A stretch of 27,571 nt of DNA from CAZEXD01 sp964516865 (GTDB taxonomy: Bacteria; Patescibacteriota; Minisyncoccia; Minisyncoccales; Staskawiczbacteraceae). The position numbers and the translations under genes were made by a program. The stretch covers positions 1 to 27,571 of the forward strand of contig CAZEXD010000007.1 of NCBI GenBank assembly GCA_964516865.1, written 5' to 3'. Below are positions 7,344 through 16,359 of the stretch, one piece after another. The notes beneath the pieces were generated by a model. That model did no database searches. It worked only from the letters and a program-made list of their open reading frames with translations, and was not told the DNA's origin. The stretch's first letter is position 1. Each line of letters opens with the position of its first letter.

Positions 7344-9872
7344 ATGAAAAAATACAATCCACAACAAATTGAAAAGAAATGGCAACGGGTTTGGGAGAAG
7401 AATAAGATTTTTCAAGCCAAGGACTTTTCAAAGAAGCCAAAGTTTTATGTTCTGATTGAATTTCCCTATCCTTCTGGCGAAGGCCTTCATGTTGGTCATT
7501 GTCGGAGTTTTTCGGCTTTAGACGCCCTATCCCGCAAAAGAAGAATGGAGGGTTACAATGTATTGTATCCCATTGGTTGGGACGCTTTTGGTCTGCCGGC
7601 GGAGAATTACGCCATTAAAACAGGTATCCATCCTAGTATTACGGTGAAAAAAAATATTGCTAATTTTAAGCGCCAAATGAAAAGTTTAGGTCTTTCTTTT
7701 GATTGGTCGCGGGAGATTAACACAACTGATCCCAAATATTATAAATGGACGCAATGGATTTTTTTACAATTTTTTAAAAATGGTCTCGCTTATAAAAAAA
7801 AGATGCCGATTAATTGGTGTCCTTCTTGTAAAATTGGATTAGCCAACGAAGAAGTGATTAACGGTAAATGCGAAAGGTGCGGAGCGCCGACAGAAAAAAA
7901 AGAAAAAGAACAATGGATGTTAAAAATTACAAAATATGCTGATAGATTGGTTAAGGATTTAGACAAAGTAAATTATTTAGAAAAGATTAAAACCCAACAA
8001 ATAAACTGGATTGGCGAAAGTTATGGTTTGGAAGAAAACTGGCAAGTTGAAAAACTAGATTTAAAACTTAAAACATTTACCACCTCGCCTCATACCAGTT
8101 GGGGAGCAACCTTTTTGGTAGTGGCGCCAGAACATCCTATTATTGACAAATTGGTTGAAGGGACAGGAAAAGAAAAGGAGGCAAAAGAATTTGCTAAAAA
8201 AATAATTCAGGAAAAAATCGCCGATCCTATTAATGCCGAAAAAGAAAAAAAGGGATTTTTTGTCGGTCGTTATGCCATTAATCATTTAAATGGTCGGCGA
8301 ATGCCAATTTTTATCGCCAACTTTGCTATTTATGATTATGGAACTGGGGTAGTTAAATGTACTCCCGCTCACGATCAGCGCGACTTTGAATTTGCCAAAA
8401 AGTATAATTTAGAAATAATTCCTGTTATTCGCCCCCTTAAAGATTTATCTTTTAGCGCTGAAACAATGAAAGAAGCGTATACCGGGGAGGGGATAATGAT
8501 GAATGCTGGTCAGTTTAATGGATTAGAAAGCCAGAAAGCCAAAAAAGCAATAGGCGATTATATTGTCCAAAAAGGAAACGGGCGTTGGACAGTTAATTAT
8601 AAACTTCGCGATTGGATTTTTTCGCGGCAGCATTATTGGGGAGAACCGATCCCATTAGTTTTTTGCGACCATTGTCGCAAAAAACTAATGGGAAGTTCGA
8701 AGCCCAAAGTCCGAAATTCTCAATTCAATAAGGGCGAATTAATAAATCCCGGTTGGGTTGCGGTGCCTGAAGAAAAATTACCTGTTAAACTTCCTTTTGT
8801 GAAAAAGTATCAACCAACAGGAACAGGTGAATCACCATTAGCGGGAATTAAAAAATGGGTGGAGACAAAATGTCCAAAATGCGGCGGATCCGCCAAAAGA
8901 GAAACAGATACCATGCCTAATTGGGCTGGTTCGTCATGGTATTTTATTCGTTATTTAGATCCCCGGAATGACAAAAAAATAGCCGATTCTAAAAAACTTA
9001 AATATTGGATGCCGGTTGATTGGTATAACGGCGGGATGGAACATACAACCTTGCATCTTTTATATTCCCGTTTTTGGTATAAATTTTTATATGATATCAA
9101 AGTGGTGCCGCAGCCGGAGCCATACGCAAAAAGAACATCTCATGGGATGGTGTTGGCAGAAGATGGGCAGAAGATGTCAAAATCAAGAGGTAATGTGGTG
9201 AATCCCGACGACATCGTAAAAGAATACGGAGCCGATACTTTAAGGGTTTACGAAATGTTTATGGGACCATTTGATCAGGCGATTAGTTGGGATACAAATG
9301 GAGTAAAAGGAGTAAGAAGATTTTTAGAAAAAATCTACAAAAATTTTCAACTGTCAATTTTCAATTTTCAACCAAATTCTAAAACTCAAAAAAACCAAAC
9401 CCAAAATGACAGATTGCGTAAATTATTGCATAAAACTATCAAAAAAGTTTCAGAAGATATTGAGATGATGAAATTTAACACGGCAATTTCTAGTATGATG
9501 GAGTTTGTAAATGAGTGGAGTAAAAATCCAAATATGTTAGCTAAAAGAGATTTGGCAGAATTTGTAAAAATTCTTTTACCTTTTGCCCCGCATATTGCCG
9601 AGGAATTATGGTCTTTGGCCGGCTTTAAGGGTTTTTGTTGCGAGCAAAAATGGCCAAAATATGATGAAAAACTTATAGAAGAGGAAAAAATTAATTTGAT
9701 AATCCAGATTAACGGGAAAGTTCGCGACAAAATAGAAGTTAATGCAGATATTTCAGAAGAAGAAGCAAAAGAAATCGCGCTAACGAGCGAAAAAGTCAAA
9801 AAATGGCTTGAAGGGAAAGAAATAGAAAAGATCATTTTCGTGGCAGGGAAATTAATTAACATTGTTATATAG
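7344..9872 (+). CDS. leuS: Leucyl-tRNA synthetase
   Basis: Class I synthetase of 842 residues. The HIGH motif is HVGH at residues 49-52 (PYPSGEGLHVGH), a zinc module CPSCKIGLANEE...CERCG follows near residue 158, and the CP1 editing domain spans roughly residues 220-415. Later come a second cysteine pair CPKCGG, MPNWAGSSWYFIRYLDP, and the KMSKS loop near residue 610 (KMSKSRGNVVNPDD). The C-terminal part holds the anticodon helices and a small domain ending INGKVRDKIEV and beyond. Two insertions stand out: about 25 residues after FCDHC (residues about 442-468), partly encoded by a perfect inverted repeat, and a Phe/Asn/Gln-rich segment at about residues 667-689. All catalytic motifs are intact, so the enzyme should work. 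It is the first gene of the operon; iorA starts one base after its stop. Confidence 0.97.
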   Translation: MKKYNPQQIEKKWQRVWEKNKIFQAKDFSKKPKFYVLIEFPYPSGEGLHVGHCRSFSALDALSRKRRMEGYNVLYPIGWDAFGLPAENYAIKTGIHPSITVKKNIANFKRQMKSLGLSFDWSREINTTDPKYYKWTQWIFLQFFKNGLAYKKKMPINWCPSCKIGLANEEVINGKCERCGAPTEKKEKEQWMLKITKYADRLVKDLDKVNYLEKIKTQQINWIGESYGLEENWQVEKLDLKLKTFTTSPHTSWGATFLVVAPEHPIIDKLVEGTGKEKEAKEFAKKIIQEKIADPINAEKEKKGFFVGRYAINHLNGRRMPIFIANFAIYDYGTGVVKCTPAHDQRDFEFAKKYNLEIIPVIRPLKDLSFSAETMKEAYTGEGIMMNAGQFNGLESQKAKKAIGDYIVQKGNGRWTVNYKLRDWIFSRQHYWGEPIPLVFCDHCRKKLMGSSKPKVRNSQFNKGELINPGWVAVPEEKLPVKLPFVKKYQPTGTGESPLAGIKKWVETKCPKCGGSAKRETDTMPNWAGSSWYFIRYLDPRNDKKIADSKKLKYWMPVDWYNGGMEHTTLHLLYSRFWYKFLYDIKVVPQPEPYAKRTSHGMVLAEDGQKMSKSRGNVVNPDDIVKEYGADTLRVYEMFMGPFDQAISWDTNGVKGVRRFLEKIYKNFQLSIFNFQPNSKTQKNQTQNDRLRKLLHKTIKKVSEDIEMMKFNTAISSMMEFVNEWSKNPNMLAKRDLAEFVKILLPFAPHIAEELWSLAGFKGFCCEQKWPKYDEKLIEEEKINLIIQINGKVRDKIEVNADISEEEAKEIALTSEKVKKWLEGKEIEKIIFVAGKLINIVI
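8651..8692 (+). repeat. Perfect 19-bp inverted repeat inside leuS
   Basis: The left arm 8651-8669 (CCCATTAGTTTTTTGCGAC) and right arm 8674-8692 are exact reverse complements, with a 4-base loop. The left arm encodes the expected residues IPLVFCD. The right arm encodes RKKLMG, which has no counterpart in ordinary LeuRS. It therefore looks like an inverted copy of the native sequence made by fold-back template switching. In mRNA it would be a strong hairpin in the middle of the gene. Confidence 0.9.
8693..8748 (+). repeat. In-frame inserted segment next to the leuS inverted repeat
   Basis: Words such as AGCCCAAAGTCCGAAATTC resemble the short-period AT-rich repeats elsewhere in the window. Together with the right arm of the inverted repeat the segment adds roughly 25 residues (SSKPKVRNSQFNKGELINPG) before the conserved VAVPEEKLPVKLP stretch. 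Confidence 0.5.
9342..9411 (+). repeat. In-frame AT-rich short-period repeat in the 3' part of leuS
   Basis: Several TTTTCAA / GTCAATTTTCAA units followed by CCAAAC/CAAAAA words encode a Phe/Asn/Gln/Lys-rich linker at residues about 667-689. It lies between the catalytic-side helix RRFLEKIYK and the anticodon-binding helices. The frame is maintained. Confidence 0.7.
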
Positions 9873-9873
9873 T

Positions 9874-11535
9874 ATGAAAAAAGTTTTATTGGGTAATGAG
9901 GCGATTGTTAAAGGAGCCCTGGAAGCGGGGGTGAATTTTGTTTCTGGTTATCCGGGGTGTCCAGCGGCTGAAATTGGAGAAGAGTTTTTAAAAATTTCTA
10001 AGGTAAACGGACTATATACTGAATGGTCTACCAACGAAAAAACTGCCTTAGAAGCGGCGATTGGCGCCAGTTTTTCTGGTTTAAGGTCATTGGTTAATAT
10101 GAAAAGTTTTGGAATAAATGTTTGTTCTGATAGTTTGTTCCCCTTGGCCTATACTGGTACAAAAACTGCAATGGTAATAGTGGTGGGTGATGATCCCTCT
10201 TGCTGGAGTTCGGCACAATCAGAGCAAGATTCAAGAGGATACGCTTATTTGTCTAAAATTCCCATGTTAGAACCTTCTGATCCTCAGGAATGTTACGAAT
10301 TTACAAAACTTGGTTTTAAAATATCAGAAAAATTTAACTTGCCGGTTATTTTAAGAACAACTACAAGAGTCAATCACCAAAAAGCAATTGTAGAAATAAA
10401 CCATAAACCAAAAACCAAAAACCAAAAAATTGCTAAATTTGTCAAAAATCCGCACCAGCTTTGCACAATACCGCCGAGGGTTTTAGAAATGAAAAAAGAA
10501 TTGCTGGGAAAAATCAAAAAAATCCGCGCGTATTTTGAAAAATTAGAAATTAATAAAATTGAGAATTTATTAGGAATTAGAAATTGTAAATTAGGAATTA
10601 TTACTTCCGGCGTTGCTTATTTACATACGAAAGAAGCGCTGGAGGAAATGGGGTTTGGTCTTCCAATTTTGAAGTTGGGATCTTTCTACCCCTTGCCGGA
10701 AGAGAAAATTAAAAATTTTATTAAACGCTTTAAAAAAGTATTGGTGATAGAAGAAATAGATCCTTATTTAGAAAAAGAAGTGAAAATGCTGGCGAAAGAA
10801 GTTAATTGCAAAATTGAAATTTTTGGCAAGAGAGACGCTTTGGCGGTTTTGCCCGCCATTGGAGAATTAGATCCAGAAAAAATAATAATCGCCTTGTCTA
10901 AAATTTTGAAATTGAAAATTAAAAATTATTTAAAAACTAAAAATTGGAAATTAGAAGTTCCGCGGCGTTATCCTCGGCTTTGCAAGGGTTGTCCGCATTT
11001 ATTTACCCTTTCTATTCTAAAAAAATTGGCGCCGCAGGGCATAATTTTTGGCGGCGACATCGGATGTTATATGATTGCCGGCTACCCGCCCCACAATGTT
11101 CAGGATTATATTTTTTCAATGGGTGCTGGCGTGGGGATAAGCCATGGCGTCAAAAAATCAACAAAACAAAAAGTGATTACTTTAATAGGCGATGGAACTT
11201 TTTTTCACGCTGGCATTCCGGCTTTAATTAATTGTGTTTACAATAAATCAAACCCTTTAATTATTGTTTTAGACAACAGAACTACCGCCATGACCGGCCA
11301 TCAAACAAACCCGGGCGTTGGCAAGACAGGTTCGGGCGAAATAACCGAAGAACTAAAAATAGATGAAATTGCCAAGGCCTGCGGAGTGAAAAATGTTAAG
11401 GTTGTTGATCCCATAAACGTTGCTGAATTAGAAGCAACAATAAAAGAATTTTTAGAAAAAGATGAAGTGTCATTAATAATTAGTAAACGCATTTGCGCTC
11501 TTTTAGCCAAGAGGCAAGCTCAACAAAATGGGTAA
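9874..11535 (+). CDS. iorA: Indolepyruvate ferredoxin oxidoreductase alpha subunit, without ferredoxin domain
   Basis: TPP-dependent 2-oxoacid:ferredoxin oxidoreductase subunit of 553 residues; characterised IorAB oxidises aryl pyruvates from aromatic amino acids. The N-terminal pyrimidine-binding domain shows GNEAIVKGALEAG, SGYPGCPAAEI and EWSTNEKTALEAAIGAS. The C-terminal TPP domain shows PRLCKGCPHLFT, FGGDIGCY and the GDG...N TPP signature (GDGTFFHAGIPALIN then LDNRTTAMTG). It ends at ISKRICALLAKRQ, just where archaeal IorA proteins continue into a cysteine-rich 2x[4Fe-4S] domain; no CxxCxxCxxxC array is present. ATG 9874 is preferred over an upstream TTG because it follows the leuS stop by one base. 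Three AT-rich repeat tracts are embedded in frame. It overlaps iorB by 8 bp. The precise substrate is not provable from sequence. Confidence 0.9.
   Translation: MKKVLLGNEAIVKGALEAGVNFVSGYPGCPAAEIGEEFLKISKVNGLYTEWSTNEKTALEAAIGASFSGLRSLVNMKSFGINVCSDSLFPLAYTGTKTAMVIVVGDDPSCWSSAQSEQDSRGYAYLSKIPMLEPSDPQECYEFTKLGFKISEKFNLPVILRTTTRVNHQKAIVEINHKPKTKNQKIAKFVKNPHQLCTIPPRVLEMKKELLGKIKKIRAYFEKLEINKIENLLGIRNCKLGIITSGVAYLHTKEALEEMGFGLPILKLGSFYPLPEEKIKNFIKRFKKVLVIEEIDPYLEKEVKMLAKEVNCKIEIFGKRDALAVLPAIGELDPEKIIIALSKILKLKIKNYLKTKNWKLEVPRRYPRLCKGCPHLFTLSILKKLAPQGIIFGGDIGCYMIAGYPPHNVQDYIFSMGAGVGISHGVKKSTKQKVITLIGDGTFFHAGIPALINCVYNKSNPLIIVLDNRTTAMTGHQTNPGVGKTGSGEITEELKIDEIAKACGVKNVKVVDPINVAELEATIKEFLEKDEVSLIISKRICALLAKRQAQQNG
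10398..10430 (+). repeat. In-frame AACCAAAA repeat inside iorA (first tract)
   Basis: CCATAAACCAAAAACCAAAAACC-style 7-base units encode a Lys/Asn/Pro linker (HKPKTKNQK) around residues 175-186, between the N-terminal domain and the middle of the protein. Confidence 0.6.
10541..10600 (+). repeat. In-frame ATTAGAAATT-type repeat inside iorA (second tract)
   Basis: ATTAGAAATT, ATTAGGAATT, AGAAATTGTAAATTAGGAATT words recur and encode residues about 223-242 (INKIENLLGIRNCKLGI), directly before the conserved ITSGVAY segment. Confidence 0.5.
10900..10955 (+). repeat. In-frame AAAATTGAAAATT-type repeat inside iorA (third tract)
   Basis: TTTTGAAATTGAAAATTAAAAATT and AAACTAAAAATTGGAAATT words encode a Lys/Leu/Asn-rich linker at residues about 343-361, directly before PRRYPRLCKGCPH at the start of the TPP domain. 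Confidence 0.55.
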
Positions 11536-12100
11536 GAATTTTAACATTATTATCACCGGAGTGGGCGGGCAAGGATTAATGACTTTAGTTTCTATTTTAG
11601 ATGAGGCATGTTTGCTTGAGGGTTATGATGTAAAATCATCTGAATTGCATGGGCTTTCGCAAAGAGAAGGAAGTGTTGAAACCCATATAAGGTTTGGAAA
11701 AAAAGTGTATTCTCCTTTGGTTTGTTGGGGTAGGGCGGATTTAATAATGGCACTGGAAATTTTAGAAGCCCTGCGGCTAGTAAATCGGGCGGGCAGTCAG
11801 ACAAAGTTTTTGGTGAATAATTATTTTTTAGCATTTGAAAATTCGCCCCTCAAAGAAAAAGTTTTGAAAGATTTAAATAAGGTTTTGGGAAAAAACTTGT
11901 ATTTGGTAAATGCGTCGGAAATTTGTAAAGAGAAGTTGCAAAACGAACTGGTTAGCGGCGTTTATCTTTTAGGTTATGCCATTAACAAAAAGTTAATTCC
12001 CTTGAAAAAAGAATCGGTTTTGTCGGCGATAAAAGAAATTATCCCGGAAAAATACAGGGACATAAATATTAAGGCCTTTGAATTATCAAAATATGATTAA
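11528..12100 (+). CDS. iorB: Indolepyruvate ferredoxin oxidoreductase beta subunit
   Basis: The 190-residue gamma-type 2-oxoacid oxidoreductase domain that partners IorA. The N-terminal GVGGQGLMTLVSIL is the family's glycine-rich loop, followed by SSELHGLSQREGSVETHIRFG, which is highly characteristic of IorB. Length matches the family. It starts 8 bp inside iorA and ends 8 bp inside the nucleotidyltransferase gene, so the alpha and beta subunits are translationally coupled. No cysteine cluster is present here either, so neither subunit supplies an obvious Fe-S relay. Confidence 0.93.
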   Translation: MGKNFNIIITGVGGQGLMTLVSILDEACLLEGYDVKSSELHGLSQREGSVETHIRFGKKVYSPLVCWGRADLIMALEILEALRLVNRAGSQTKFLVNNYFLAFENSPLKEKVLKDLNKVLGKNLYLVNASEICKEKLQNELVSGVYLLGYAINKKLIPLKKESVLSAIKEIIPEKYRDINIKAFELSKYD

Positions 12101-12875
12101 AAAAGTAGTTATAGCCGCGGCTGGCCAGGGCACGCGGATGCTTGAATTAAGCAAAGACAGATCAAAGCATTTAATAGAGGTCAAAAAGAGGCCTTTTTTG
12201 TCTTATGTAATAGATCGGCTGGTTTCAGCCGGCTATTCTGACATTATTTTGGTTGTTGGCTACAAAGAGGAATTGATGGAGGAATTTGTTAAAAATTATT
12301 TACAAGATTCCAACAATAAAAACTTAAAAATAGAAATTGTTGACCAGCATAAAATTTTAGGACCAAAAGAAAAAATTTATGGCACCGCCTGTCCTCTAAT
12401 GTGCGTTAAAGATAAGATTAACAATGAAAACTTTATTTATCTTTATGGCGACAACTTGTTTTCGGAAAGAGATTTAAGGTCAATAAGTATTGATGACAAT
12501 TTTTGCTATATTGCCGGCCTAAAACACGAACATCCGGAAAAATATGGGGTTTTGATTAAAGAAGGCGAAGATTTTCTGGAAAAAATTATTGAAAAACCTT
12601 CACCCGCCAAAATTTCCGAATTAAATTTAGGCGGGCAAGAGAATTTGCCAAGTGCTCTTATAAACGCAGGGCTTTATAAGTTTACACCAGATGTTTTTGA
12701 GAAGTTAGATAAAATAGAAAAATCACCCAGAGGCGAGTATGAAATTACCGACGCCGTTTCATTGTTGGCGAAAGAAAGAAAGGTAAAAATAAAGCAAATC
12801 GAGGACTATTGGCTTGATTTTGGCAATCCCTCGGACATTGAAAAAGTTTCAAAATTTCTAAATGAAAATAATTAA
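12093..12875 (+). CDS. Sugar-phosphate nucleotidyltransferase (GalU/RfbA-like)
   Basis: A 260-residue NTP_transferase-fold protein that couples a sugar 1-phosphate to a nucleotide. The nucleotide-binding signature AAGQGTRM is at residues 8-15, followed by KDRSKHLIEVKKRPFL with the conserved lysine. The metal-site region is YLYGDNLFSERDL and a C-terminal YWLDFGNPSD segment is typical of glucose-1-phosphate thymidylyl/uridylyltransferases. There is no hexapeptide-repeat acyltransferase domain, so it is not GlmU-like. ATG 12093 is chosen because MIKKVVIAAAG is the canonical N-terminus and it overlaps the iorB stop by 8 bp. Whether UTP, dTTP or CTP is used cannot be told. It may feed the glycan genes further along the window. 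Confidence 0.88.
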   Translation: MIKKVVIAAAGQGTRMLELSKDRSKHLIEVKKRPFLSYVIDRLVSAGYSDIILVVGYKEELMEEFVKNYLQDSNNKNLKIEIVDQHKILGPKEKIYGTACPLMCVKDKINNENFIYLYGDNLFSERDLRSISIDDNFCYIAGLKHEHPEKYGVLIKEGEDFLEKIIEKPSPAKISELNLGGQENLPSALINAGLYKFTPDVFEKLDKIEKSPRGEYEITDAVSLLAKERKVKIKQIEDYWLDFGNPSDIEKVSKFLNENN

Positions 12876-13449
12876 AATTTCAAAAACCGCACCAATTAAA
12901 GCAATTAAAGTTATAAATGCCGGCGGTGTTATTGTTTGCCCCACAGACACTGTTTATGGGTTAATTTGCGACGCTAGCAACAAAAAGGCGGTTGAAAAAA
13001 TTTTCAAAATTAAAAAACGGCCCAAGACAAAACCCTTAGGTGTTTTTGTTAAAGATATAAAACAAGCAAAGAAAATAGCGATTATAGACGAAAGGGCTGA
13101 AAGGTTTTTGAAAAAAAATACACCTGGCAAAATTACGGTTATTTTAAAAAAGCGGTCGGATTACGACTTGGCAGATTTGGTTGGCAACAAAGATACTGTT
13201 GGCATAAGAATTGTCAAAAATAAATTTATCAACGAACTTCTTAAAAAATTTAACAAACCCTTAGCCCAAACATCAGCCAACATTTCAGGCCAGCCAGCTA
13301 CAACAAAAATAGAAAAAGTGTTAGAACAACTTAAGAATCAAAAAATAAAGCCAGATTTAGTGATTGATGCGGGAAATTTACCTCAAAACAGGCCATCAAA
13401 AATAGTTGATTTAACTACACAAAAAATGATAACTTTAAATAGACAGTAA
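12862..13449 (+). CDS. tsaC: Threonylcarbamoyl-AMP synthase (YrdC/Sua5 domain)
   Basis: A 195-residue YrdC-domain protein that makes threonylcarbamoyl-AMP from threonine, bicarbonate and ATP for the tRNA t6A37 modification. The signature is intact: GGVIVCPTDTVYGL at residues about 21-34, the basic patch KIKKRPKTKPLGVFV, TPGKITVIL, VGIRIV, and QTSANISGQPA near the C-terminus. It has no C-terminal Sua5 extension, so it is the short TsaC form. It overlaps the nucleotidyltransferase gene by 14 bp within the operon. YciO-like paralogues share the fold, but the KR and SANxSG motifs here favour TsaC. Confidence 0.92.
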   Translation: MKIIKISKTAPIKAIKVINAGGVIVCPTDTVYGLICDASNKKAVEKIFKIKKRPKTKPLGVFVKDIKQAKKIAIIDERAERFLKKNTPGKITVILKKRSDYDLADLVGNKDTVGIRIVKNKFINELLKKFNKPLAQTSANISGQPATTKIEKVLEQLKNQKIKPDLVIDAGNLPQNRPSKIVDLTTQKMITLNRQ

Positions 13450-13463
13450 TTAAATTTAATAAT

Positions 13464-14701
<1,238 letters not shown>

Positions 14702-14705
<4 letters not shown>

Positions 14706-15247
14706 TTTTTTTAGATACTATTAGAAATGTCGATTATTTTTTGTTTCGGGCGATAAATCAATTCGCTTTTAAATGGTTTTGGTTTGATACATTGGGAATT
14801 TTTTGTGCCGAACATCTTGAATATATTTTGTTAACAATTTTATTCTTGTTTTTGCTGTTTAATTTTAGGAAACATCTAAAAATTGTTATCAAAGCGATTG
14901 TGGGAGGATTGGTGGCGAGATTTTTAATAGTTGAATTTATTCGCTGGCTTTTTCCGCGATTACGACCGTTTGTCGTTCCTACTACTAGTTTTTTAGTAGC
15001 GAAAATTAACCAACCGGCTTTTCCCTCAGGGCACGCCTCTTTTTATTTTGCTGTTTCCACTATTATTTATCTTTACAACAAAAAATTGGGGATTCTGTTT
15101 TTCGTTTTAAGTTTAATGATTGTTTTGGGAAGAGTTTTTGTGGGGCTCCACTGGCCTTTAGATATTTTGGTGGGAATAGTAGTTGGCGTTTTTTCTGGTT
15201 GGTTAATAAATAAAATTTTTGAACTTGTAAATTTTAATTTCAAATAA
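14702..15247 (+). CDS. PAP2-family membrane phosphatase
   Basis: A 181-residue membrane protein with about five hydrophobic segments and the three acid-phosphatase motifs: LRPF in FPRLRPFV, PSGH within FPSGHASFYF, and GRVFVGLHWPLD with the catalytic His and Asp. Members dephosphorylate lipid phosphates such as undecaprenyl pyrophosphate or phosphatidic acid at the outer membrane face. A TTG at 14681 is an alternative start; ATG 14702 is preferred because it overlaps the glyA stop in the ATGA arrangement. It is the last gene of the leuS operon and is followed by a repeat/hairpin region. Confidence 0.9.
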
Positions 15248-15269
15248 ATTTTTGAGAGATTTATCCAAT

Positions 15270-15306
15270 CAAATCCGAATCTATTTCGAATGGAAATTAG
15301 TGCTCG
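15270..15306 (+). repeat. Dispersed intergenic repeat, copy A
   Basis: The sequence beginning AAATCCGAATCTATTTCGAA matches, with several substitutions and a small gap, the repeat at 27536-27571. Both copies keep a small hairpin (ATTTC / GAAAT arms here). It lies between two convergent genes. Confidence 0.5.
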
Positions 15307-15353
15307 GGCGGGTAAAAATTCTTTTTCTCCAATCCTTTTCCTTTTTGCCCGTC
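15306..15353. terminator. Possible bidirectional terminator hairpin between convergent genes
   Basis: GGCGGGTAAAAA (15307-15318) pairs with TTTTTGCCCGTC (15342-15353), about 12 bp including two wobble pairs, across a pyrimidine-rich loop. It sits between the PAP2 gene and the convergent methyltransferase gene, where both transcripts need to end. T-rich tracts are close but not adjacent, so termination is inferred mainly from position. Confidence 0.45.
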
Positions 15354-15382
15354 GGATGAACGAAAACTTTAATCTTTTTATT

Positions 15383-15970
15383 TTAATCAGCTTTTTTTGA
15401 AATTATAAAAAGCCACTTCATCTTTTTAAAGAAAAATGTTTGCGATTGTACTATCTCAAAATTAACTGCTTTTAGATATTTCTCCAATTCTTTTTTATCG
15501 AACATAGTAAATATCCTAGTATCTTTTTTCCTTTGTATTCTTTTTTGTTTCCCCGGTGTTATTATGCCCAAAATACCATTTTTTTTAAGTAGTTTTTTAA
15601 AATTTTTAAGGAGTTTAATTAGATCATCTTTATCAACATGAACAAGGGCGGAAGAACACCATATTCCGTTAAACGACCCCCTTTTAAAATCTAAATGAAA
15701 AAAATCCATTACTCTAAATTTTCCTTGATAATTTTTCTTTGCAAATCTTATCATTTTTTCTGATAAATCAATTCCCAAACAATCAAACCCTTTCTTAGTT
15801 AAATAATCTGTATCATGCCCTGGACCACACGCAACATCAAGAATTTTATTTCTGGAAATCAAAATAGCAAACTTATTAATTTTATCTCTCAAAAGTACAG
15901 CACCGCTCTTGATATATTTTTCAATATGCTGATTATAGAATTCTATTGTTTTTTTTGTGTAATTCTTCAT
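15383..15970 (-). CDS. Class I SAM-dependent methyltransferase
   Basis: A 195-residue Rossmann-fold methyltransferase. Motif I is ILDVACGPGHDTDYL, followed by the acidic ribose-binding position in CLGIDLSEKMI, a motif-II/III-like segment FNGIWCSSALVHV, and GILGIITPGK. Substrate is not evident; small-molecule or lipid targets are typical for this Methyltransf_11/25 group. ATG at 15970 gives the standard MKNYTKKTI start. A TTG at 15997 is the alternative and lies at the leaderless distance from a TATAGT box. The gene is convergent with the PAP2 gene and divergent from the P-loop kinase pseudogene. Confidence 0.85.
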   Translation of the reverse strand: MKNYTKKTIEFYNQHIEKYIKSGAVLLRDKINKFAILISRNKILDVACGPGHDTDYLTKKGFDCLGIDLSEKMIRFAKKNYQGKFRVMDFFHLDFKRGSFNGIWCSSALVHVDKDDLIKLLKNFKKLLKKNGILGIITPGKQKRIQRKKDTRIFTMFDKKELEKYLKAVNFEIVQSQTFFFKKMKWLFIISKKAD

Positions 15971-16004
15971 AAGATAATAATTTGGAATCAATGCCAATTT
16001 ATTT

Positions 16005-16013
16005 ACTATAACA
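16005..16013 (-). promoter_or_regulatory. Extended -10 (TGTTATAGT) upstream of the methyltransferase
   Basis: Minus-strand TG, one base, then TATAGT, ending eight bases before a TTG that is in frame with the methyltransferase. The same box-to-start distance occurs at three other genes here, which raises the chance that the TTG is the true start. Confidence 0.4.
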
Positions 16014-16095
16014 TAAAATTGATATTTTCTTAAGATTGGTGGTTAAGAGTGAAACTTTATTTAGTTTAGTCAAACTTTTAAAAATAAAAAATGTT

Positions 16096-16208
16096 AAGAA
16101 AATTTTTCTGCGAGGCAGGCCGCCGCTTTGCGGCGGGGCTTCACTTGCGGCTCGGGGGCAAAAAATTTTCTTGGGGTGTGGGGCAAAAGGAAATTTTTTG
16201 CGCCCTCG
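16096..16208. repeat. Composite inverted-repeat element (three alternating arms around a GC hairpin)
   Basis: The gap 15971-16359 contains this element. Arm L (16096-16115, AAGAAAATTTTTCTGCGAGG) is complementary to arm M (16151-16172). Arm R (16187-16208) is a degenerate direct copy of L and also complements M, so M could pair with either. Between L and M is a tight GC hairpin, CCGCCGC-TTT-GCGGCGG (16120-16136). The element is far more GC-rich than its surroundings and lies upstream of both divergent genes. An ORF of 73 codons can be drawn through it, but it looks like translated repeat. The rest of the gap holds the promoter at 16268 and a leader. Confidence 0.65.
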
Positions 16209-16267
16209 CTGTTAGATTTTATTTTTTTTATTTAAAAAATTATTTTTCTATTTCCATCTTTGAAAAT

Positions 16268-16296
16268 TTGACAGTAACGATTATTAATAGTAAAAT
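16268..16296 (+). promoter_or_regulatory. Near-consensus sigma70 promoter of the P-loop kinase
   Basis: A perfect TTGACA (16268-16273), a 17-bp spacer and TAAAAT (16291-16296) give the best vegetative promoter in the window. The predicted leader is about 55 nt. It contains a small hairpin (GTTGAGA / TCTCAAC, 16308-16326) and a strong AAAGGAGA Shine-Dalgarno (16347-16354), 5 bp before the ATG. Confidence 0.75.
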
Positions 16297-16359
16297 AAAT
16301 TCAGTGTGTTGAGATTTATTCTCAACTTCGACAACTAATTTCCTTGAAAGGAGATTCCG

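Noticed and set aside
9386..9862. A 158-codon minus-strand ORF antisense to leuS
   Set aside because: It is the mirror image of conserved leuS coding sequence, Ser/Phe/Ile-rich as expected for an antisense frame of Lys/Glu-rich protein.
16091..16312. A 73-codon plus-strand ORF (MLRKFFCEAGRRF...)
   Set aside because: It runs through the inverted-repeat element and then into the promoter region; residues reflect repeat DNA, and there is no Shine-Dalgarno or suitable promoter.
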